A DNA stretch of 64,000 nucleotides from CAJCIY01 sp964245825 (GTDB taxonomy: Bacteria; Actinomycetota; Actinomycetes; Mycobacteriales; CAJCIY01), in contig CAXTNT010000001.1 in the NCBI GenBank assembly GCA_964245825.1, forward strand, positions 186,001-250,000, in the 5' to 3' direction. This document shows, one piece after another, positions 16,741 to 25,586 of the stretch (the stretch's first letter is position 1; the number at the start of each line of letters is the position of its first letter). The position numbers and the translations under genes are program-made. The notes under the pieces are model-generated. The model was not told the DNA's origin and made no database searches. It saw only the letters and a list, made by a program, of their open reading frames with translations.

Positions 16741-18450
16741 TCAGCTGTCGAGGGCAGGCCCGGCGCCACGGCCCCGACCACCGCGACGGCGGCGGCGACG
16801 CGGGGCAGCCCCGTCCTCGGACTGCGTCGAGACGCCGGCGGGTTCGGCCTGGGGCTGCTCACCGGTCGCGGCCAGTGCGGCACCGCCTCCGCGGGTACGG
16901 CGCCGGGAACGGTCGCGGGCCGGACGAGCCGCGCTGTCGGCGGTCCGGTCGCCGCCCCTGCCGGCATCCCGGTCGGTGCCGCGCCCGCCGGGTCTGGGCT
17001 CACTGCGGGCGGGACGGCCGGCGTGCCGCCCGGTCTCCCCGAGATCCTCGATCGTCTCCGCGGACAGGCCCGCCCGGCTCCGCGCCGCGCGGGGCAGCAC
17101 GCCGCGGGTGCCGGCGGCGATGTCCAGCGCCTCGAACAGGTGCGGGGACGTCGAGTAGGTCTCCGGCGGGTCCGGGAACGGGAGTTCCAGCGCACGGTTG
17201 ATCAGGGCCCACTTGTGCAGCTCGTCCCAGTCGACGAACGTCACCGCCGTGCCGGTATTGCCGGCCCGACCGGTGCGGCCGATGCGGTGCAGGTAGGTCT
17301 TCTCCTCGTCCGGGCACTGGTAGTTGATGACGTGCGTGACGCCCTCGACGTCGATGCCGCGGGCGGCGACGTCGGTCGCGACCAGGATGTCGATCTTGCC
17401 GCTCCGGAAGGCCCGCAGGGCCTGCTCGCGCTGCCCCTGACCGAGGTCGCCGTGCACGGAGCCGGAGGCGAAGCCGCGGTCGGCGAGGTCGTCGGCGACC
17501 TTCTGGCAGGTGCGCTTGGTCCGACAGAAGATCATCGCCAGGCCGCGGCCCTCGGCCTGCATGATCCGGGCGACGATTTCCAGCTTGTCCATGGCGTGCA
17601 CCCGGAACACGTGCTGCGAGGTTGCCGGGACGGTCCTGCTCTCGTCCGGCATCTCGGCCCGGACGTGGGTGGGCCGCACCAGGAAGCGGCGGGACAGGGC
17701 CACGACCGGCCCCGGCATGGTGGCCGAGAACAGCATGGTCTGACGCCCCTCGGCGACGGTACGGGCGAGGATCCGCTCGACGTCGGGCAGGAAGCCCAGG
17801 TCGAGCATCTCGTCGGCCTCGTCCAGGACCAGCATGCGGATCTTGGCGAGGGTGAGCTTGCCCTGCTGGGCGAGGTCGAGGAGTCGGCCCGGCGTCCCGA
17901 CGACGACCTCGACGCCCTTCTGCAGCGCCTCGACCTGGGGCTCGTACGAACGGCCGCCGTAGATGGCGAGCACCCGCACGCCCCGGGCCGAGCCGGCGCG
18001 GGTCAGGTCGCTGGCGACCTGGACGCACAGCTCGCGGGTCGGTACGACGACCAGCGCCTGGGGCTCGATCTGCCGGGGCTGCCCGATCTCGACCCGCTCG
18101 AGCAGGGGGATGCCGAACGCGAGCGTCTTGCCCGTCCCGGTGCGCGCCTGGCCGATGACGTCCGAGCCGTTCAGCGCGATCGGCAGCGACAGTGCCTGGA
18201 TGGCGAACGGCGTGAAGATGCTCATGCCGTGCAGGGACTCGAGGGTCTCGGGGCGCACGCCGAGGCTGGCGAACGTGACCTCCTCGGGGAGGTCGTCCTG
18301 AGTGACGTCGGGAGTGACGTCGGCCGTCAGGTCGGGGATGACGTTGGCGTCGGCCGCTGGGCTGGGGGTGGTCTCGGATGTCGCAGTACTGGGACTGATG
18401 GGAGTGCTCCTGGTTCCGCCAGCGTGGCGGCGACCTGCCTCCACGCGCAT
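16741..18450 (-). CDS. DEAD-box RNA helicase
   Basis: A 569-residue DEAD-box ATP-dependent RNA helicase of the RhlE/DeaD group. The motifs run in order: Q motif (FTPFAIQALSLP), motif I ARTGTGKT, PTRELCVQ, VGTPGRLLDL, motif II LDEADEMLD, motif III FSATM, ATDVAARGIDVE and motif VI YLHRIGRTGRAG. A C-terminal Arg/Gly-rich tail from about residue 470 suits RNA binding. The start is unsure: ATG 18450 is used, but an AGGAG site precedes an in-frame ATC at 18399 by seven bases, and family proteins usually begin close to the motif TFASLGV. It corresponds in position to mycobacterial rhlE. Confidence 0.92.
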   Translation of the reverse strand: MRVEAGRRHAGGTRSTPISPSTATSETTPSPAADANVIPDLTADVTPDVTQDDLPEEVTFASLGVRPETLESLHGMSIFTPFAIQALSLPIALNGSDVIGQARTGTGKTLAFGIPLLERVEIGQPRQIEPQALVVVPTRELCVQVASDLTRAGSARGVRVLAIYGGRSYEPQVEALQKGVEVVVGTPGRLLDLAQQGKLTLAKIRMLVLDEADEMLDLGFLPDVERILARTVAEGRQTMLFSATMPGPVVALSRRFLVRPTHVRAEMPDESRTVPATSQHVFRVHAMDKLEIVARIMQAEGRGLAMIFCRTKRTCQKVADDLADRGFASGSVHGDLGQGQREQALRAFRSGKIDILVATDVAARGIDVEGVTHVINYQCPDEEKTYLHRIGRTGRAGNTGTAVTFVDWDELHKWALINRALELPFPDPPETYSTSPHLFEALDIAAGTRGVLPRAARSRAGLSAETIEDLGETGRHAGRPARSEPRPGGRGTDRDAGRGGDRTADSAARPARDRSRRRTRGGGAALAATGEQPQAEPAGVSTQSEDGAAPRRRRRRGGRGRGAGPALDS

Positions 18451-18619
18451 GCTCCGGCGCGGGGGACGACGGGCGTCTCGCGCCTCGCCGCGGCCGGCGA
18501 CGCCGTGCCCCGGACGGGGCGCGGGTCGCGCGCGGCGTTCACGGCGACCGCCGGAGCGTTGCGCCGATCTGCCCCCGATGGTACGCGACAGGGCGGCGGC
18601 GACCGGGCAGGCCGCGCGC

Positions 18620-18625
18620 TAGCGT
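18620..18625 (+). promoter_or_regulatory. -10 element for leaderless ferritin-like gene
   Basis: TAGCGT is followed by six bases and GTG 18632. Confidence 0.45.
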
Positions 18626-18631
18626 GCCCGG

Positions 18632-19306
18632 GTGACCGCCCCTGCCCCCGTCCCGGTGCCGCAGCAGCCCTCGCCCGCTGCCCTGGCTGACCTGCTGGGC
18701 GCGCTGGCCTACGGAGAACTCACGGCCTTCATGCGGCTGGCCGCCGACGCCGATCTCGCCGACTCGGTCGCGGATGCCGCCGCGCTCAGCGCGATGGCCG
18801 TCGCCGAGTACGGCCACTACGTGCTGCTACACCACCACCTCGCCGAGCGTGACATCGACCCGGACGCGGCGATGGCTCCCTTCGTCGCGCCCGTCGACGC
18901 CTTCCACCGGCAGACCGCGCCGGCGGACTGGATCCAGAGCCTGGTCAAGGCGTACGTGGGGGACGGCATCGGCACGGACTTCTACCGCGAGGTCGCCGCG
19001 TTCGTGGACCCGTCGACTCGCGCGGTCATCGAGGCGGTCGTCGCCGACACCGGGCACGCGGCGTTCGCGGTCGAGCGGGTGCGGGCGGCCATCGAGGCCG
19101 ACCCGACCCTGCGCGGCCGGCTCGGCCTGTGGGCCCGGCGCCTGGTCGGCGAGGCGCTCACGCAGGCCCAGCGGGTGGCGGTGGAGCGGGATGCGCTCAG
19201 CGAGCTGCTCGCCGGCGCGACGGACCTGACCGAGATAGGCGACGTCTTCGCCCGCATCATCACCCAGCACGAGCTGCGCATGGAGGCACTGGGTCTGGCG
19301 CGCTGA
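18632..19306 (+). CDS. ferritin-like fold protein
   Basis: A 224-residue, mainly helical protein of the ferritin-like superfamily related to MiaE-type diiron hydroxylases. Candidate metal ligands are spaced along helices: YGELTAF, AVAEYGHY (Glu-x2-His), a later Glu/His pair in DTGHAAFAVERV, and ITQHELRMEAL at the C-terminus. It occupies the position of mycobacterial Rv3210c beside the RNA helicase. Its substrate is unknown; tRNA modification and iron binding are both possible. GTG 18632 fits the leaderless pattern. Confidence 0.75.
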   Translation: MTAPAPVPVPQQPSPAALADLLGALAYGELTAFMRLAADADLADSVADAAALSAMAVAEYGHYVLLHHHLAERDIDPDAAMAPFVAPVDAFHRQTAPADWIQSLVKAYVGDGIGTDFYREVAAFVDPSTRAVIEAVVADTGHAAFAVERVRAAIEADPTLRGRLGLWARRLVGEALTQAQRVAVERDALSELLAGATDLTEIGDVFARIITQHELRMEALGLAR

Positions 19307-19309
19307 CCC

Positions 19310-19570
19310 TCAGCGCAGGGCGCCGCGACCGGAGCGACGGGAGATCAGCACGACCAGTCCCGCCGAGGCCGCGATCTCGAGGATCAGCGCCAGGACGAGG
19401 CCGCCGCCGATCGCGGCGGCGATGAGACCGCCGACCAGCGAGCCCGCGATGCCGATGCCGATCGTGGCCCAGATGCTCATCGGGTTGGGGCCGGGCACGG
19501 CGAGGCGGCCCAAGCCGCCGATGACGAGACCGCTGATCAGGAGGCTGAGGATGAAGCCGAGGAAGCCCAT
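19310..19570 (-). CDS. GlsB/YeaQ/YmgE family stress-response membrane protein
   Basis: An 86-residue membrane protein with three hydrophobic helices and glycine-zipper spacing (GFILSLLISGLVIGGLGRLA, IGIGIAGSLVGGLIAAAIGGG, LEIAASAGLVVLI). This matches the transglycosylase-associated/YmgE family, induced by stress in several bacteria with unknown biochemical role. ATG 19570 yields the usual family start MGFLGF; a GTG six bases upstream would add two residues. It is convergent with the ferritin-like gene, with three bases between their stops. Confidence 0.8.
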   Translation of the reverse strand: MGFLGFILSLLISGLVIGGLGRLAVPGPNPMSIWATIGIGIAGSLVGGLIAAAIGGGLVLALILEIAASAGLVVLISRRSGRGALR

Positions 19571-19631
19571 GCGCACAGTGTGACCCCCGGCGTCGTTCTC
19601 ATGCGCGACACGCCTGAGCGACGGCTGAGAC

Positions 19632-19859
19632 CTACCGGGCGCCGAAGCCCACGCGGCGGTCGTGGGCGTCGGCGATCTCCACGTACGCGATCTTGGCGGC
19701 CGGCACGATCACCCGGCGCCCCTTGTCGTCGACGAGCTGCAGCACGCCCTCCTTGCCGGTGAACGCCTCCGACACGGCCTTCTCGACCTCTTCGGGCGTC
19801 TGTGCGCTCTCGAGGCTGAGCTCACGGGTCGCGAACTGCACGCCGATCTTGACCTCCAC
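19632..19859 (-). CDS. DUF3107 family protein
   Basis: A 75-residue protein of the DUF3107 family (mycobacterial TB9.4/Rv3208A in position and sequence). The family start MEVKIGVQ is followed by LSLESAQTPEEVEKAV, a short alpha/beta unit, and VPAAKIAYVEI near the end. Its function is not established. The GTG at 19859 is chosen over 19883 because it gives the family N-terminus and follows GAGAGG. It lies downstream of the TetR regulator gene on the same strand, the usual actinobacterial arrangement. Confidence 0.85.
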   Translation of the reverse strand: MEVKIGVQFATRELSLESAQTPEEVEKAVSEAFTGKEGVLQLVDDKGRRVIVPAAKIAYVEIADAHDRRVGFGAR

Positions 19860-19977
19860 CGCGGGGACCTCTCTGCTCGTCACCTCGGCGCGACGCCCGG
19901 CGCCGTCCGACCTGTCCCGACCCTAACCGCGCACCGGTGCGCCCACGCCCGTTCGGCGTTGCGCCGACGGCGAACGG

Positions 19978-20616
19978 CTACACCCGCTTGGGCGACCCGG
20001 AGATGCCGCGCCAGGCGAGCTGCCCCAGCAGCTCCGCGGCGCGTTCGGCCGAGACCTCGCCCTCGGCGCCGCCCTGCGCGAGCCACCATCGAGCCGCGAC
20101 CTCGGCCATCCCCGCCAGCCCCACCGACAGCAGCCGCGCCTCGGCCACATCCACACCGGTGTCGGCGCCGATCGTGATCGCGATCTCCTCGACGGCCTCG
20201 CGCATCATGCGTTCGACCCGGCCGGCGACCCGCGGGTCGCTGCGCAGGTCCGACTCGAACACCAGCCGGTGCAGGCCGTCGCCGGCGACGAACGACAGGT
20301 ACGCGGCGGTCGTCGCGTGCACGCGCTGCCGGTTGTCGGTGGTGGAGCCCAGGGCGTCGCGGACGGCGCCGACGAGGTCGTCGGCGGCTCGGTCGAGCAG
20401 CGCCAGGTACAGCTCGAGCTTGCCCGGGAAGTGCTGGTACAGCACGGGTTTGCTCACCCCAGCCCGCTCGGCGATGTCGTCCATCGCCGCAGCGTGGTAG
20501 CCGACCGTCACGAAGGTGTCGCGGGCCGCGTCGAGCAGCTGCGCCCGCCGGACCGGCCGGGGGAGCCGCGCCCGCAGGGGGCCCAGTCGCCTCGTCCCGG
20601 GCTCGCTGGTGGTCAC
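19978..20616 (-). CDS. TetR family transcriptional regulator
   Basis: A 212-residue TetR repressor. The helix-turn-helix lies near residues 25-60, with FVTVGYHAAAMDDIAERAGV followed by SKPVLYQHFPGKLELYLALL. The C-terminal ligand-binding domain is all-helical and of normal length; the ligand is unknown. GTG 20616 gives a typical short N-terminal arm; a longer version to 20661 is Arg-rich and unlikely. It pairs with the DUF3107 gene as in mycobacteria (Rv3208/Rv3208A). Confidence 0.88.
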   Translation of the reverse strand: MTTSEPGTRRLGPLRARLPRPVRRAQLLDAARDTFVTVGYHAAAMDDIAERAGVSKPVLYQHFPGKLELYLALLDRAADDLVGAVRDALGSTTDNRQRVHATTAAYLSFVAGDGLHRLVFESDLRSDPRVAGRVERMMREAVEEIAITIGADTGVDVAEARLLSVGLAGMAEVAARWWLAQGGAEGEVSAERAAELLGQLAWRGISGSPKRV

Positions 20617-20665
20617 GGTCCGAACCCTGGCACACCCGCATCGGGCTCGGCGCCGCGCCACGGCG

Positions 20666-21544
20666 TCACGGTCGGGCGGGGCCGAGACCGGCGAAGAGGT
20701 CGCCGTGGGTCTCCAGGCGCGCGAGCACGCCGGGCGCGGTGAACACCAGGTCCGCCGGCCGGCGGCAGGCCTCGACCTCGTCCCACGTCACCGGCGTGGA
20801 CACGGTCGGGGAGTCCCGGCCGCGCAGCGAGTACGGCGCGATCGTCGTCTTGGCGGTGTTGTTCTGCGACCAGTCGAAGAGCACCTTGCCGGGACGCAGC
20901 ACCTTGGCCATCCGGGACACCACGAGATCCTCGTGCGCCGCCTCCAGCTCGCGGGCCAGGTCGTGCATGGCTTCGCGACTGTCGCCGCCGCCCCAGCGGG
21001 CGTACAGCTGCAGGCCCTTGCTGCCGCTGGTCTTCGCGACCGCGCTCGGGCCGAGCCGGTCGCGGACGAGCAGCGCGACCCGGCAGCACTCGACGATCGT
21101 GGCCGGCGCCCCGGGGTCCAGGTCGACCACCACCAGGTCGGGCGGCTGCACGCCGCCGCGCGGGCCGACCCGCCACTGCGGCACGTGGATTTCCAGCGCG
21201 GCGAGGTTCGCCGACCACACCAGCGTCGGCAGGTCGTCGACCACCGCGTAGTCGATCATCTCACGGTCCTTGGTCGAGCCGGGCGCTGGCAGCCGGACGG
21301 TACGGACCCACTCGGGCCGGCCGCGGGAGGCGTTCTTCTCGAAGAACGACCCGTGGCCCACGCCGTCCGGGAAGCGCACGAAGGTCGCGGGGCGGCCAGC
21401 CAGGTGCGGCAGCATCGCGGGGGCGACCCGCGAGACGTAGTCGATGACCTCACCCTTGGTGAACCCGTCCGGGTAGAGCGGCTTGTCGAGGTTGGTCAGG
21501 GTCAGGGAACGCCCCTCGACCGTCACCTGGATGCCTGTCGCCAC
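20666..21544 (-). CDS. ligD: LigD-type polymerase/primase (NHEJ)
   Basis: A 292-residue stand-alone polymerase domain of the LigD family (archaeo-eukaryotic primase fold), which fills gaps and adds ribonucleotides at DNA breaks in non-homologous end joining. Recognisable blocks are LTNLDKPLYPDGFTKGEVID, GHGSFFEKNASRGRPEW, the metal-binding VVVDLDPG, TSGSKGLQLYARW and FDWSQNNTAKTTIAPYSLRG. The nuclease and ligase domains of full LigD are absent, so sealing must come from a ligase encoded elsewhere. It is divergent from ku with 43 bases between the starts. Confidence 0.9.
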   Translation of the reverse strand: MATGIQVTVEGRSLTLTNLDKPLYPDGFTKGEVIDYVSRVAPAMLPHLAGRPATFVRFPDGVGHGSFFEKNASRGRPEWVRTVRLPAPGSTKDREMIDYAVVDDLPTLVWSANLAALEIHVPQWRVGPRGGVQPPDLVVVDLDPGAPATIVECCRVALLVRDRLGPSAVAKTSGSKGLQLYARWGGGDSREAMHDLARELEAAHEDLVVSRMAKVLRPGKVLFDWSQNNTAKTTIAPYSLRGRDSPTVSTPVTWDEVEACRRPADLVFTAPGVLARLETHGDLFAGLGPARP

Positions 21545-21574
21545 GAACTACCCCTGCCCAGCGATCACGCCCCT

Positions 21575-21580
21575 TAGCAT
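21575..21580 (+). promoter_or_regulatory. -10 element for leaderless ku gene
   Basis: TAGCAT is followed by seven bases and GTG 21588. It lies in the 43-base gap shared with the divergent polymerase gene. Confidence 0.5.
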
Positions 21581-21587
21581 CTGCCGA

Positions 21588-22601
21588 GTGCGGGCGATCT
21601 GGAAGGGCGCGGTCAGCTTCGGGCTGATCAGCATCCCGGTGCGGCTGTTCCGGGCCACCGAGGAGCGTGACGTCGCCTTCCACCAGGTACGTCGCACCGA
21701 CGGGTCGCGCATCAAGTACAAGCGGGTGGCCGCGGCCGACGGCGAAGAGGTCTCCTACGGCGACATCGCCAAGGGCTACGAGCTGCCCGGCGGCGACACG
21801 GTGATCGTGACCGACGCCGACCTCGCGGACCTCCCGCTCACCACAAGCCGGGCCATCGAGGTCGACGCGTTCGTCCCGCTCGAGCAGGTCGACCCGATCT
21901 ACTTCGACCGCTCCTACTACCTGGAGCCGGAGGGCCCCGGCGCGCTGAAGCCGTACGCGCTGCTGCGCGACGCGCTGGCGGCCAGCGGCCGGGTCGCCAT
22001 CGTCAAGGTCGCGCTGCGTCGGCGCGAGCAGCTGGCGGCGCTGCGCGTGCGCGACGGTGTCTTCGTGCTGGAGACCATGCTCTGGCCCGACGAGATCCGT
22101 CCCGCCGAGTTCGACTTCCTCGACCAGGACGTGCAGGTACGCAAGCAGGAGCTGGCGATGGCCGAGTCGCTCATCGAGTCGTTGGCCGGTGACTTCGACC
22201 CGGCCGCGTACACCGACTCCTACCGGGAGGCCGTCGAGCAGGTCGTCGCGGCGAAGGTCGAGGGCCGTCAGGTCGTGACCCCGCCGGGGGCCGGTGACGA
22301 GGAGGGCGGGGAGGTCCTCGACCTGATGGCCGCGTTGCGCGCCAGTGTCGAGGCCGCCAAGAAGGCCCGGGCCGCCGAGGCGCCGACGGCGTCCACAGCG
22401 GGGCCGTCGGCGAACAGTGCGCCCGCCAAGAAGGCGCCGGCCACGAAGGCGGCGGCGAAGGTGCCCGTCAAGAAGGCGGCGGCGACGAAGCCGGCGGCCA
22501 CGAAGACGGCGGCGACGAAGGTGCCCCTCAAGAAGACGGCGGCGACGAAGCCGGCCGCGAAGGGCGCAGGCGCGGCGCGCCCCCGGAAGCGGAGCGCATG
22601 A
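21588..22601 (+). CDS. ku: Ku DNA end-binding protein
   Basis: A 337-residue bacterial Ku homologue that forms a ring-shaped dimer on double-strand ends and recruits LigD enzymes. The Ku core (about 1-255) starts with MRAIWKGAVSFGLISIPVRL and includes RIKYKRVAAADGEEV and PAEFDFLDQD. The C-terminal 70 residues form a Lys/Ala/Thr-rich low-complexity tail with repeated KKAAATKPAA-like units ending ARPRKRSA; such basic tails bind DNA in mycobacterial Ku. The GTG at 21588 is the family start and matches a leaderless promoter. The stop overlaps the next gene's ATG. Confidence 0.95.
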   Translation: MRAIWKGAVSFGLISIPVRLFRATEERDVAFHQVRRTDGSRIKYKRVAAADGEEVSYGDIAKGYELPGGDTVIVTDADLADLPLTTSRAIEVDAFVPLEQVDPIYFDRSYYLEPEGPGALKPYALLRDALAASGRVAIVKVALRRREQLAALRVRDGVFVLETMLWPDEIRPAEFDFLDQDVQVRKQELAMAESLIESLAGDFDPAAYTDSYREAVEQVVAAKVEGRQVVTPPGAGDEEGGEVLDLMAALRASVEAAKKARAAEAPTASTAGPSANSAPAKKAPATKAAAKVPVKKAAATKPAATKTAATKVPLKKTAATKPAAKGAGAARPRKRSA

Positions 22602-23515
22602 CCGCACCCGCCGCCGCGCCGCCGTGGACGCCCTGGCCCGGGCAGGTACGCCAGGCCGGACCGTTCCGGCTGCACGTCCGCGAGCACGGCGTCGGCGAGC
22701 CGGCGGTGCTGGTGCACGGCCTCGGCGGGAGCTCGACCAACTGGACCGACCTGATGGGGCTGCTCGGCGATCGCCTGGCCTCGCAGGCGCCCGACCTGCC
22801 TGGGCACGGACGCAGCCCGGCGTCGCCCGACGGCCGCTACCGCCTCTCCACCCACGTGGCCGCCGTGGTCGCGCTGATCGAGTCCGCCGGTCGCGGTCCG
22901 GTCCACCTGCTCGGCAACTCGCTCGGTGGCGCGACGGCCACGCTGGTCGCCCGGCGGCGGCCCGACCTGGTCCGCAGCCTCAGCTTGATCTCGCCCGCCT
23001 TCCCGCAGCTGGACCCGCGCCGAGCCCGCGACCTGCGCATGCTCCCGCTCCTGCTGCCGGGGGCCGTTCGGCTGGCCGACCGCATGATGGCCGGGGTCAC
23101 GCCCGAGCAGCGCGTCCGGGGCGTCCTCGAGCTGTGTTACGCCGAGCCGACCAGGATCACGCCGGAGCGGATGGCCGAGGCCCTTGCCGACGCCCGGCGA
23201 CACGCTGACGATGACTGGGCCACCACCGCCTTCATCTCCTCGGCCCGGGGGCTGATCACCTCGTACCTCGTGCCGGGGCGCCGGTCGCTCTGGTCGGCTG
23301 CCCGTACGGTCACGGCGCCGGTGCAGCTCGTCTGGGGGGCCCAGGACCGGCTGGTGCCCGTCTCGGTCGCACGCCGGGCGCACGCGGCGTTCGCCCGAGC
23401 GGCGGGCGGCGCCCGGCTCGCGGTGTTCCCCGACGCGGGACACGTCGCCATGATGGAGTTGCCGGATCGGACCGCCACGCTGCTGCGATCGTTCCTCGAC
23501 GGCCTGCCAGCGTAG
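22598..23515 (+). CDS. alpha/beta hydrolase
   Basis: A 305-residue alpha/beta hydrolase. AVLVHGLGGSSTNWTDL forms the oxyanion region, APDLPGHGRS the strand-4 turn, VHLLGNSLGGATATLVARR the nucleophile elbow G-N-S-L-G, WGAQDRLVPV the acidic residue and DAGHVAMMELPD the catalytic His. The substrate is unknown. The start overlaps the ku stop by ATGA, so translation is coupled to ku although no functional link is known. A related lipase-like gene occupies a similar place in mycobacteria. Confidence 0.87.
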   Translation: MTAPAAAPPWTPWPGQVRQAGPFRLHVREHGVGEPAVLVHGLGGSSTNWTDLMGLLGDRLASQAPDLPGHGRSPASPDGRYRLSTHVAAVVALIESAGRGPVHLLGNSLGGATATLVARRRPDLVRSLSLISPAFPQLDPRRARDLRMLPLLLPGAVRLADRMMAGVTPEQRVRGVLELCYAEPTRITPERMAEALADARRHADDDWATTAFISSARGLITSYLVPGRRSLWSAARTVTAPVQLVWGAQDRLVPVSVARRAHAAFARAAGGARLAVFPDAGHVAMMELPDRTATLLRSFLDGLPA

Positions 23516-23520
23516 ATACT
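23515..23520 (+). promoter_or_regulatory. -10-like element before the 660-residue hypothetical gene
   Basis: GATACT lies six bases before GTG 23527, directly after the hydrolase stop. Confidence 0.4.
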
Positions 23521-23526
23521 GGCCGC

Positions 23527-25509
23527 GTGACGGACCCCACAGAGCCCAGCTCTTTCTTCGCGCCGGCTGAACCGGCCGGTGACCTGCCCGCCGTCGAGTC
23601 GGACGCCGACGCAGACCAGCTCACCGACCGGGCGCCGGTTGACGTGCACGAGGAGTCGACACCCCTGGCGCCGGCGTTCCTGGACGAGCCCGGTCCTGGT
23701 AGCCCGGCCCACTTCGGCGGGACCGCCACGGAGCAGGCGTTCGACGAGCTGCCCGAGGGACCGGCCAACGCCATCCCGGCGACGGACGAGACGGCGCCCG
23801 CGCCGGACGAGGAGCTGGCGACCCCGCGCGCCGAGCCGACGCCGACCGAGCCGGCTCTGTCGCCGACCGCGCCGACGCCGCCGGTGTATCGGTCGCCGAC
23901 CGGCGCCGCACCGCTCGCACCCGGTGAGCCCGGCACTGCCGGCGCAGCTCTGGCCGGCCTCGGCGCGGGTCTGGACCTCGGCGGCAGCTACGGCGAGGAG
24001 TACGCGCGCCCGTACGCCGCAACGCCGCCGTGGTCGAACGACCGGCTCGAGGCGATCATGCGCGACACCATCGACGCCCAGGCGCAGGAGCAGCGCCAGC
24101 TCGAGCAGCTCCTGGTGGACGTCCGCGGCGCGCTGCTGAGCATGCCCTCCCCGGCCGAGGTGGGAACCGGGGCCGACGTCGTCGAGGCGATCGAGGGACT
24201 GCGGGCCGAGCTGTCCGCGGTCCGGGAGGCCCAGGCGACCGCGCACGCCCAGCTCTCCACGCGGCTCGACGCCCTGACGCCGACGCCCCCCGGGCCGGGG
24301 GAGCCCAGCCTGCAGGATGTGCACGACGGGCTTGCCGGGGTGCGCACCGACATGTCCGCGCTGCCCGAACTCATCGGACCGGCGGTCGCGAGCGCGGTCG
24401 CGCACGGCGTGGCCGAGACGAACCGCCAGGTCGCTGCGCTGCACGAGGCCGTCGACACCGCCAGCTCGCCGGCCGGCGAGCTCCGCCCACTGCTGGATCA
24501 GCTGTCCGAGCAGATCGCACCGCTGGCCGGCCTCACCGGCGTGCTGCAGCAGCTCAGCGACCGGGTGGCCGCCCTCGAAGCAGCCAGCCATGTCTCGAGT
24601 CCCGACGTCGGGACCGTCCTCGACGAGCGTCTCACCGAGCGCCTGGATGCCTTCGGGGCGGGGTTGGGCGAACGCATGGACGCGCTGGAGGCGCTGCAGG
24701 GGAGTGCCCGCGACGACCTCACCGCGATGCGGCTCGCGCAGGAGGGACCCGCCGGTGTGGCGCCCACGCTGCTGGCGCAGCTGCACGCGAGCGAGCAGCG
24801 GCTCGCCCACCATGTCGACGAGGCGGTCCTGGCGTTGGCGCAGGCGGTGCTGCGGCGCCGCCCGGGCGCCACCGCCGTACCGGCCGCACCGCCGCCGCCG
24901 CTGTCACCGGCGCCGCCCGAGGCCCCGCCCGCGCCCGCGGGGCAGGGCCTGGTCTTCGAGCCCGGGCCGCCGACAGGGGAGGTGGCGCCGATCACCGACG
25001 CCGTCGTGGCGGCGCACGAAGCCGCGCTCGAGATCGCGCTCGAGGTAGCCGCCGACGACGGGTGGGCCGAGGACAACGACGACGAGACCCCGGAGTGGGG
25101 AAAGCGCGCCGCCCGTCGGGTCGGCACCGCACCCGTCGCGGACGAGACCGACGAGGAGCTGTTCGAGCACCTGGCGGCCTGGAGCAAGGACGACGAGCCC
25201 GCGCCTCGCGGCGAGTTCCCCGGTGCGGCGGGCGATCCCGGCGCGGGCCGGCGCGACGAGGCGGCCGGCGACCTCCCGGGTCTGTTCCCTGCCGACGAGG
25301 AGTTCGGGGCGCAGGGCAAGTGGACCGCCGACGCGGCGGACGAGCTGGACGGCGACCCCTCCGCCCTCGCCGCCGAAGCCTCCGCCGAGCTGCCCGCGCA
25401 CGGCTCGGCGCAGCTGCCGGCCGGCGCCCCCGGCCAGAGTGCCACCGCGTCGCGGCTCTCGCCGCTCGAGCCACCGGGCAAGCGGGGGCTGTTCCGCCGC
25501 CGGGGCTGA
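23527..25509 (+). CDS. large acidic coiled-coil hypothetical protein
   Basis: A 660-residue protein with no recognised family. Residues 1-165 are acidic, Pro/Ala/Thr-rich and probably disordered. Residues 170-450 are helical with heptad-like spacing (GVLQQLSDRVAALEAA, LDAFGAGLGERMDALEAL), suggesting a coiled coil. Residues 460-650 are again acidic and disordered, and the protein ends in a basic patch, GKRGLFRRRG. No signal peptide or membrane helix is present, so it is probably a cytoplasmic scaffold. It precedes moeZ on the same strand with a 77-base gap. Confidence 0.7.
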   Translation: MTDPTEPSSFFAPAEPAGDLPAVESDADADQLTDRAPVDVHEESTPLAPAFLDEPGPGSPAHFGGTATEQAFDELPEGPANAIPATDETAPAPDEELATPRAEPTPTEPALSPTAPTPPVYRSPTGAAPLAPGEPGTAGAALAGLGAGLDLGGSYGEEYARPYAATPPWSNDRLEAIMRDTIDAQAQEQRQLEQLLVDVRGALLSMPSPAEVGTGADVVEAIEGLRAELSAVREAQATAHAQLSTRLDALTPTPPGPGEPSLQDVHDGLAGVRTDMSALPELIGPAVASAVAHGVAETNRQVAALHEAVDTASSPAGELRPLLDQLSEQIAPLAGLTGVLQQLSDRVAALEAASHVSSPDVGTVLDERLTERLDAFGAGLGERMDALEALQGSARDDLTAMRLAQEGPAGVAPTLLAQLHASEQRLAHHVDEAVLALAQAVLRRRPGATAVPAAPPPPLSPAPPEAPPAPAGQGLVFEPGPPTGEVAPITDAVVAAHEAALEIALEVAADDGWAEDNDDETPEWGKRAARRVGTAPVADETDEELFEHLAAWSKDDEPAPRGEFPGAAGDPGAGRRDEAAGDLPGLFPADEEFGAQGKWTADAADELDGDPSALAAEASAELPAHGSAQLPAGAPGQSATASRLSPLEPPGKRGLFRRRG

Positions 25510-25586
25510 CCCGGCGGGAATGCCGGACCGGATCGGCACGCTGGGCGAGGCGAGACACCGGTGTCGCGTACGAGGAGAGGGAGATC

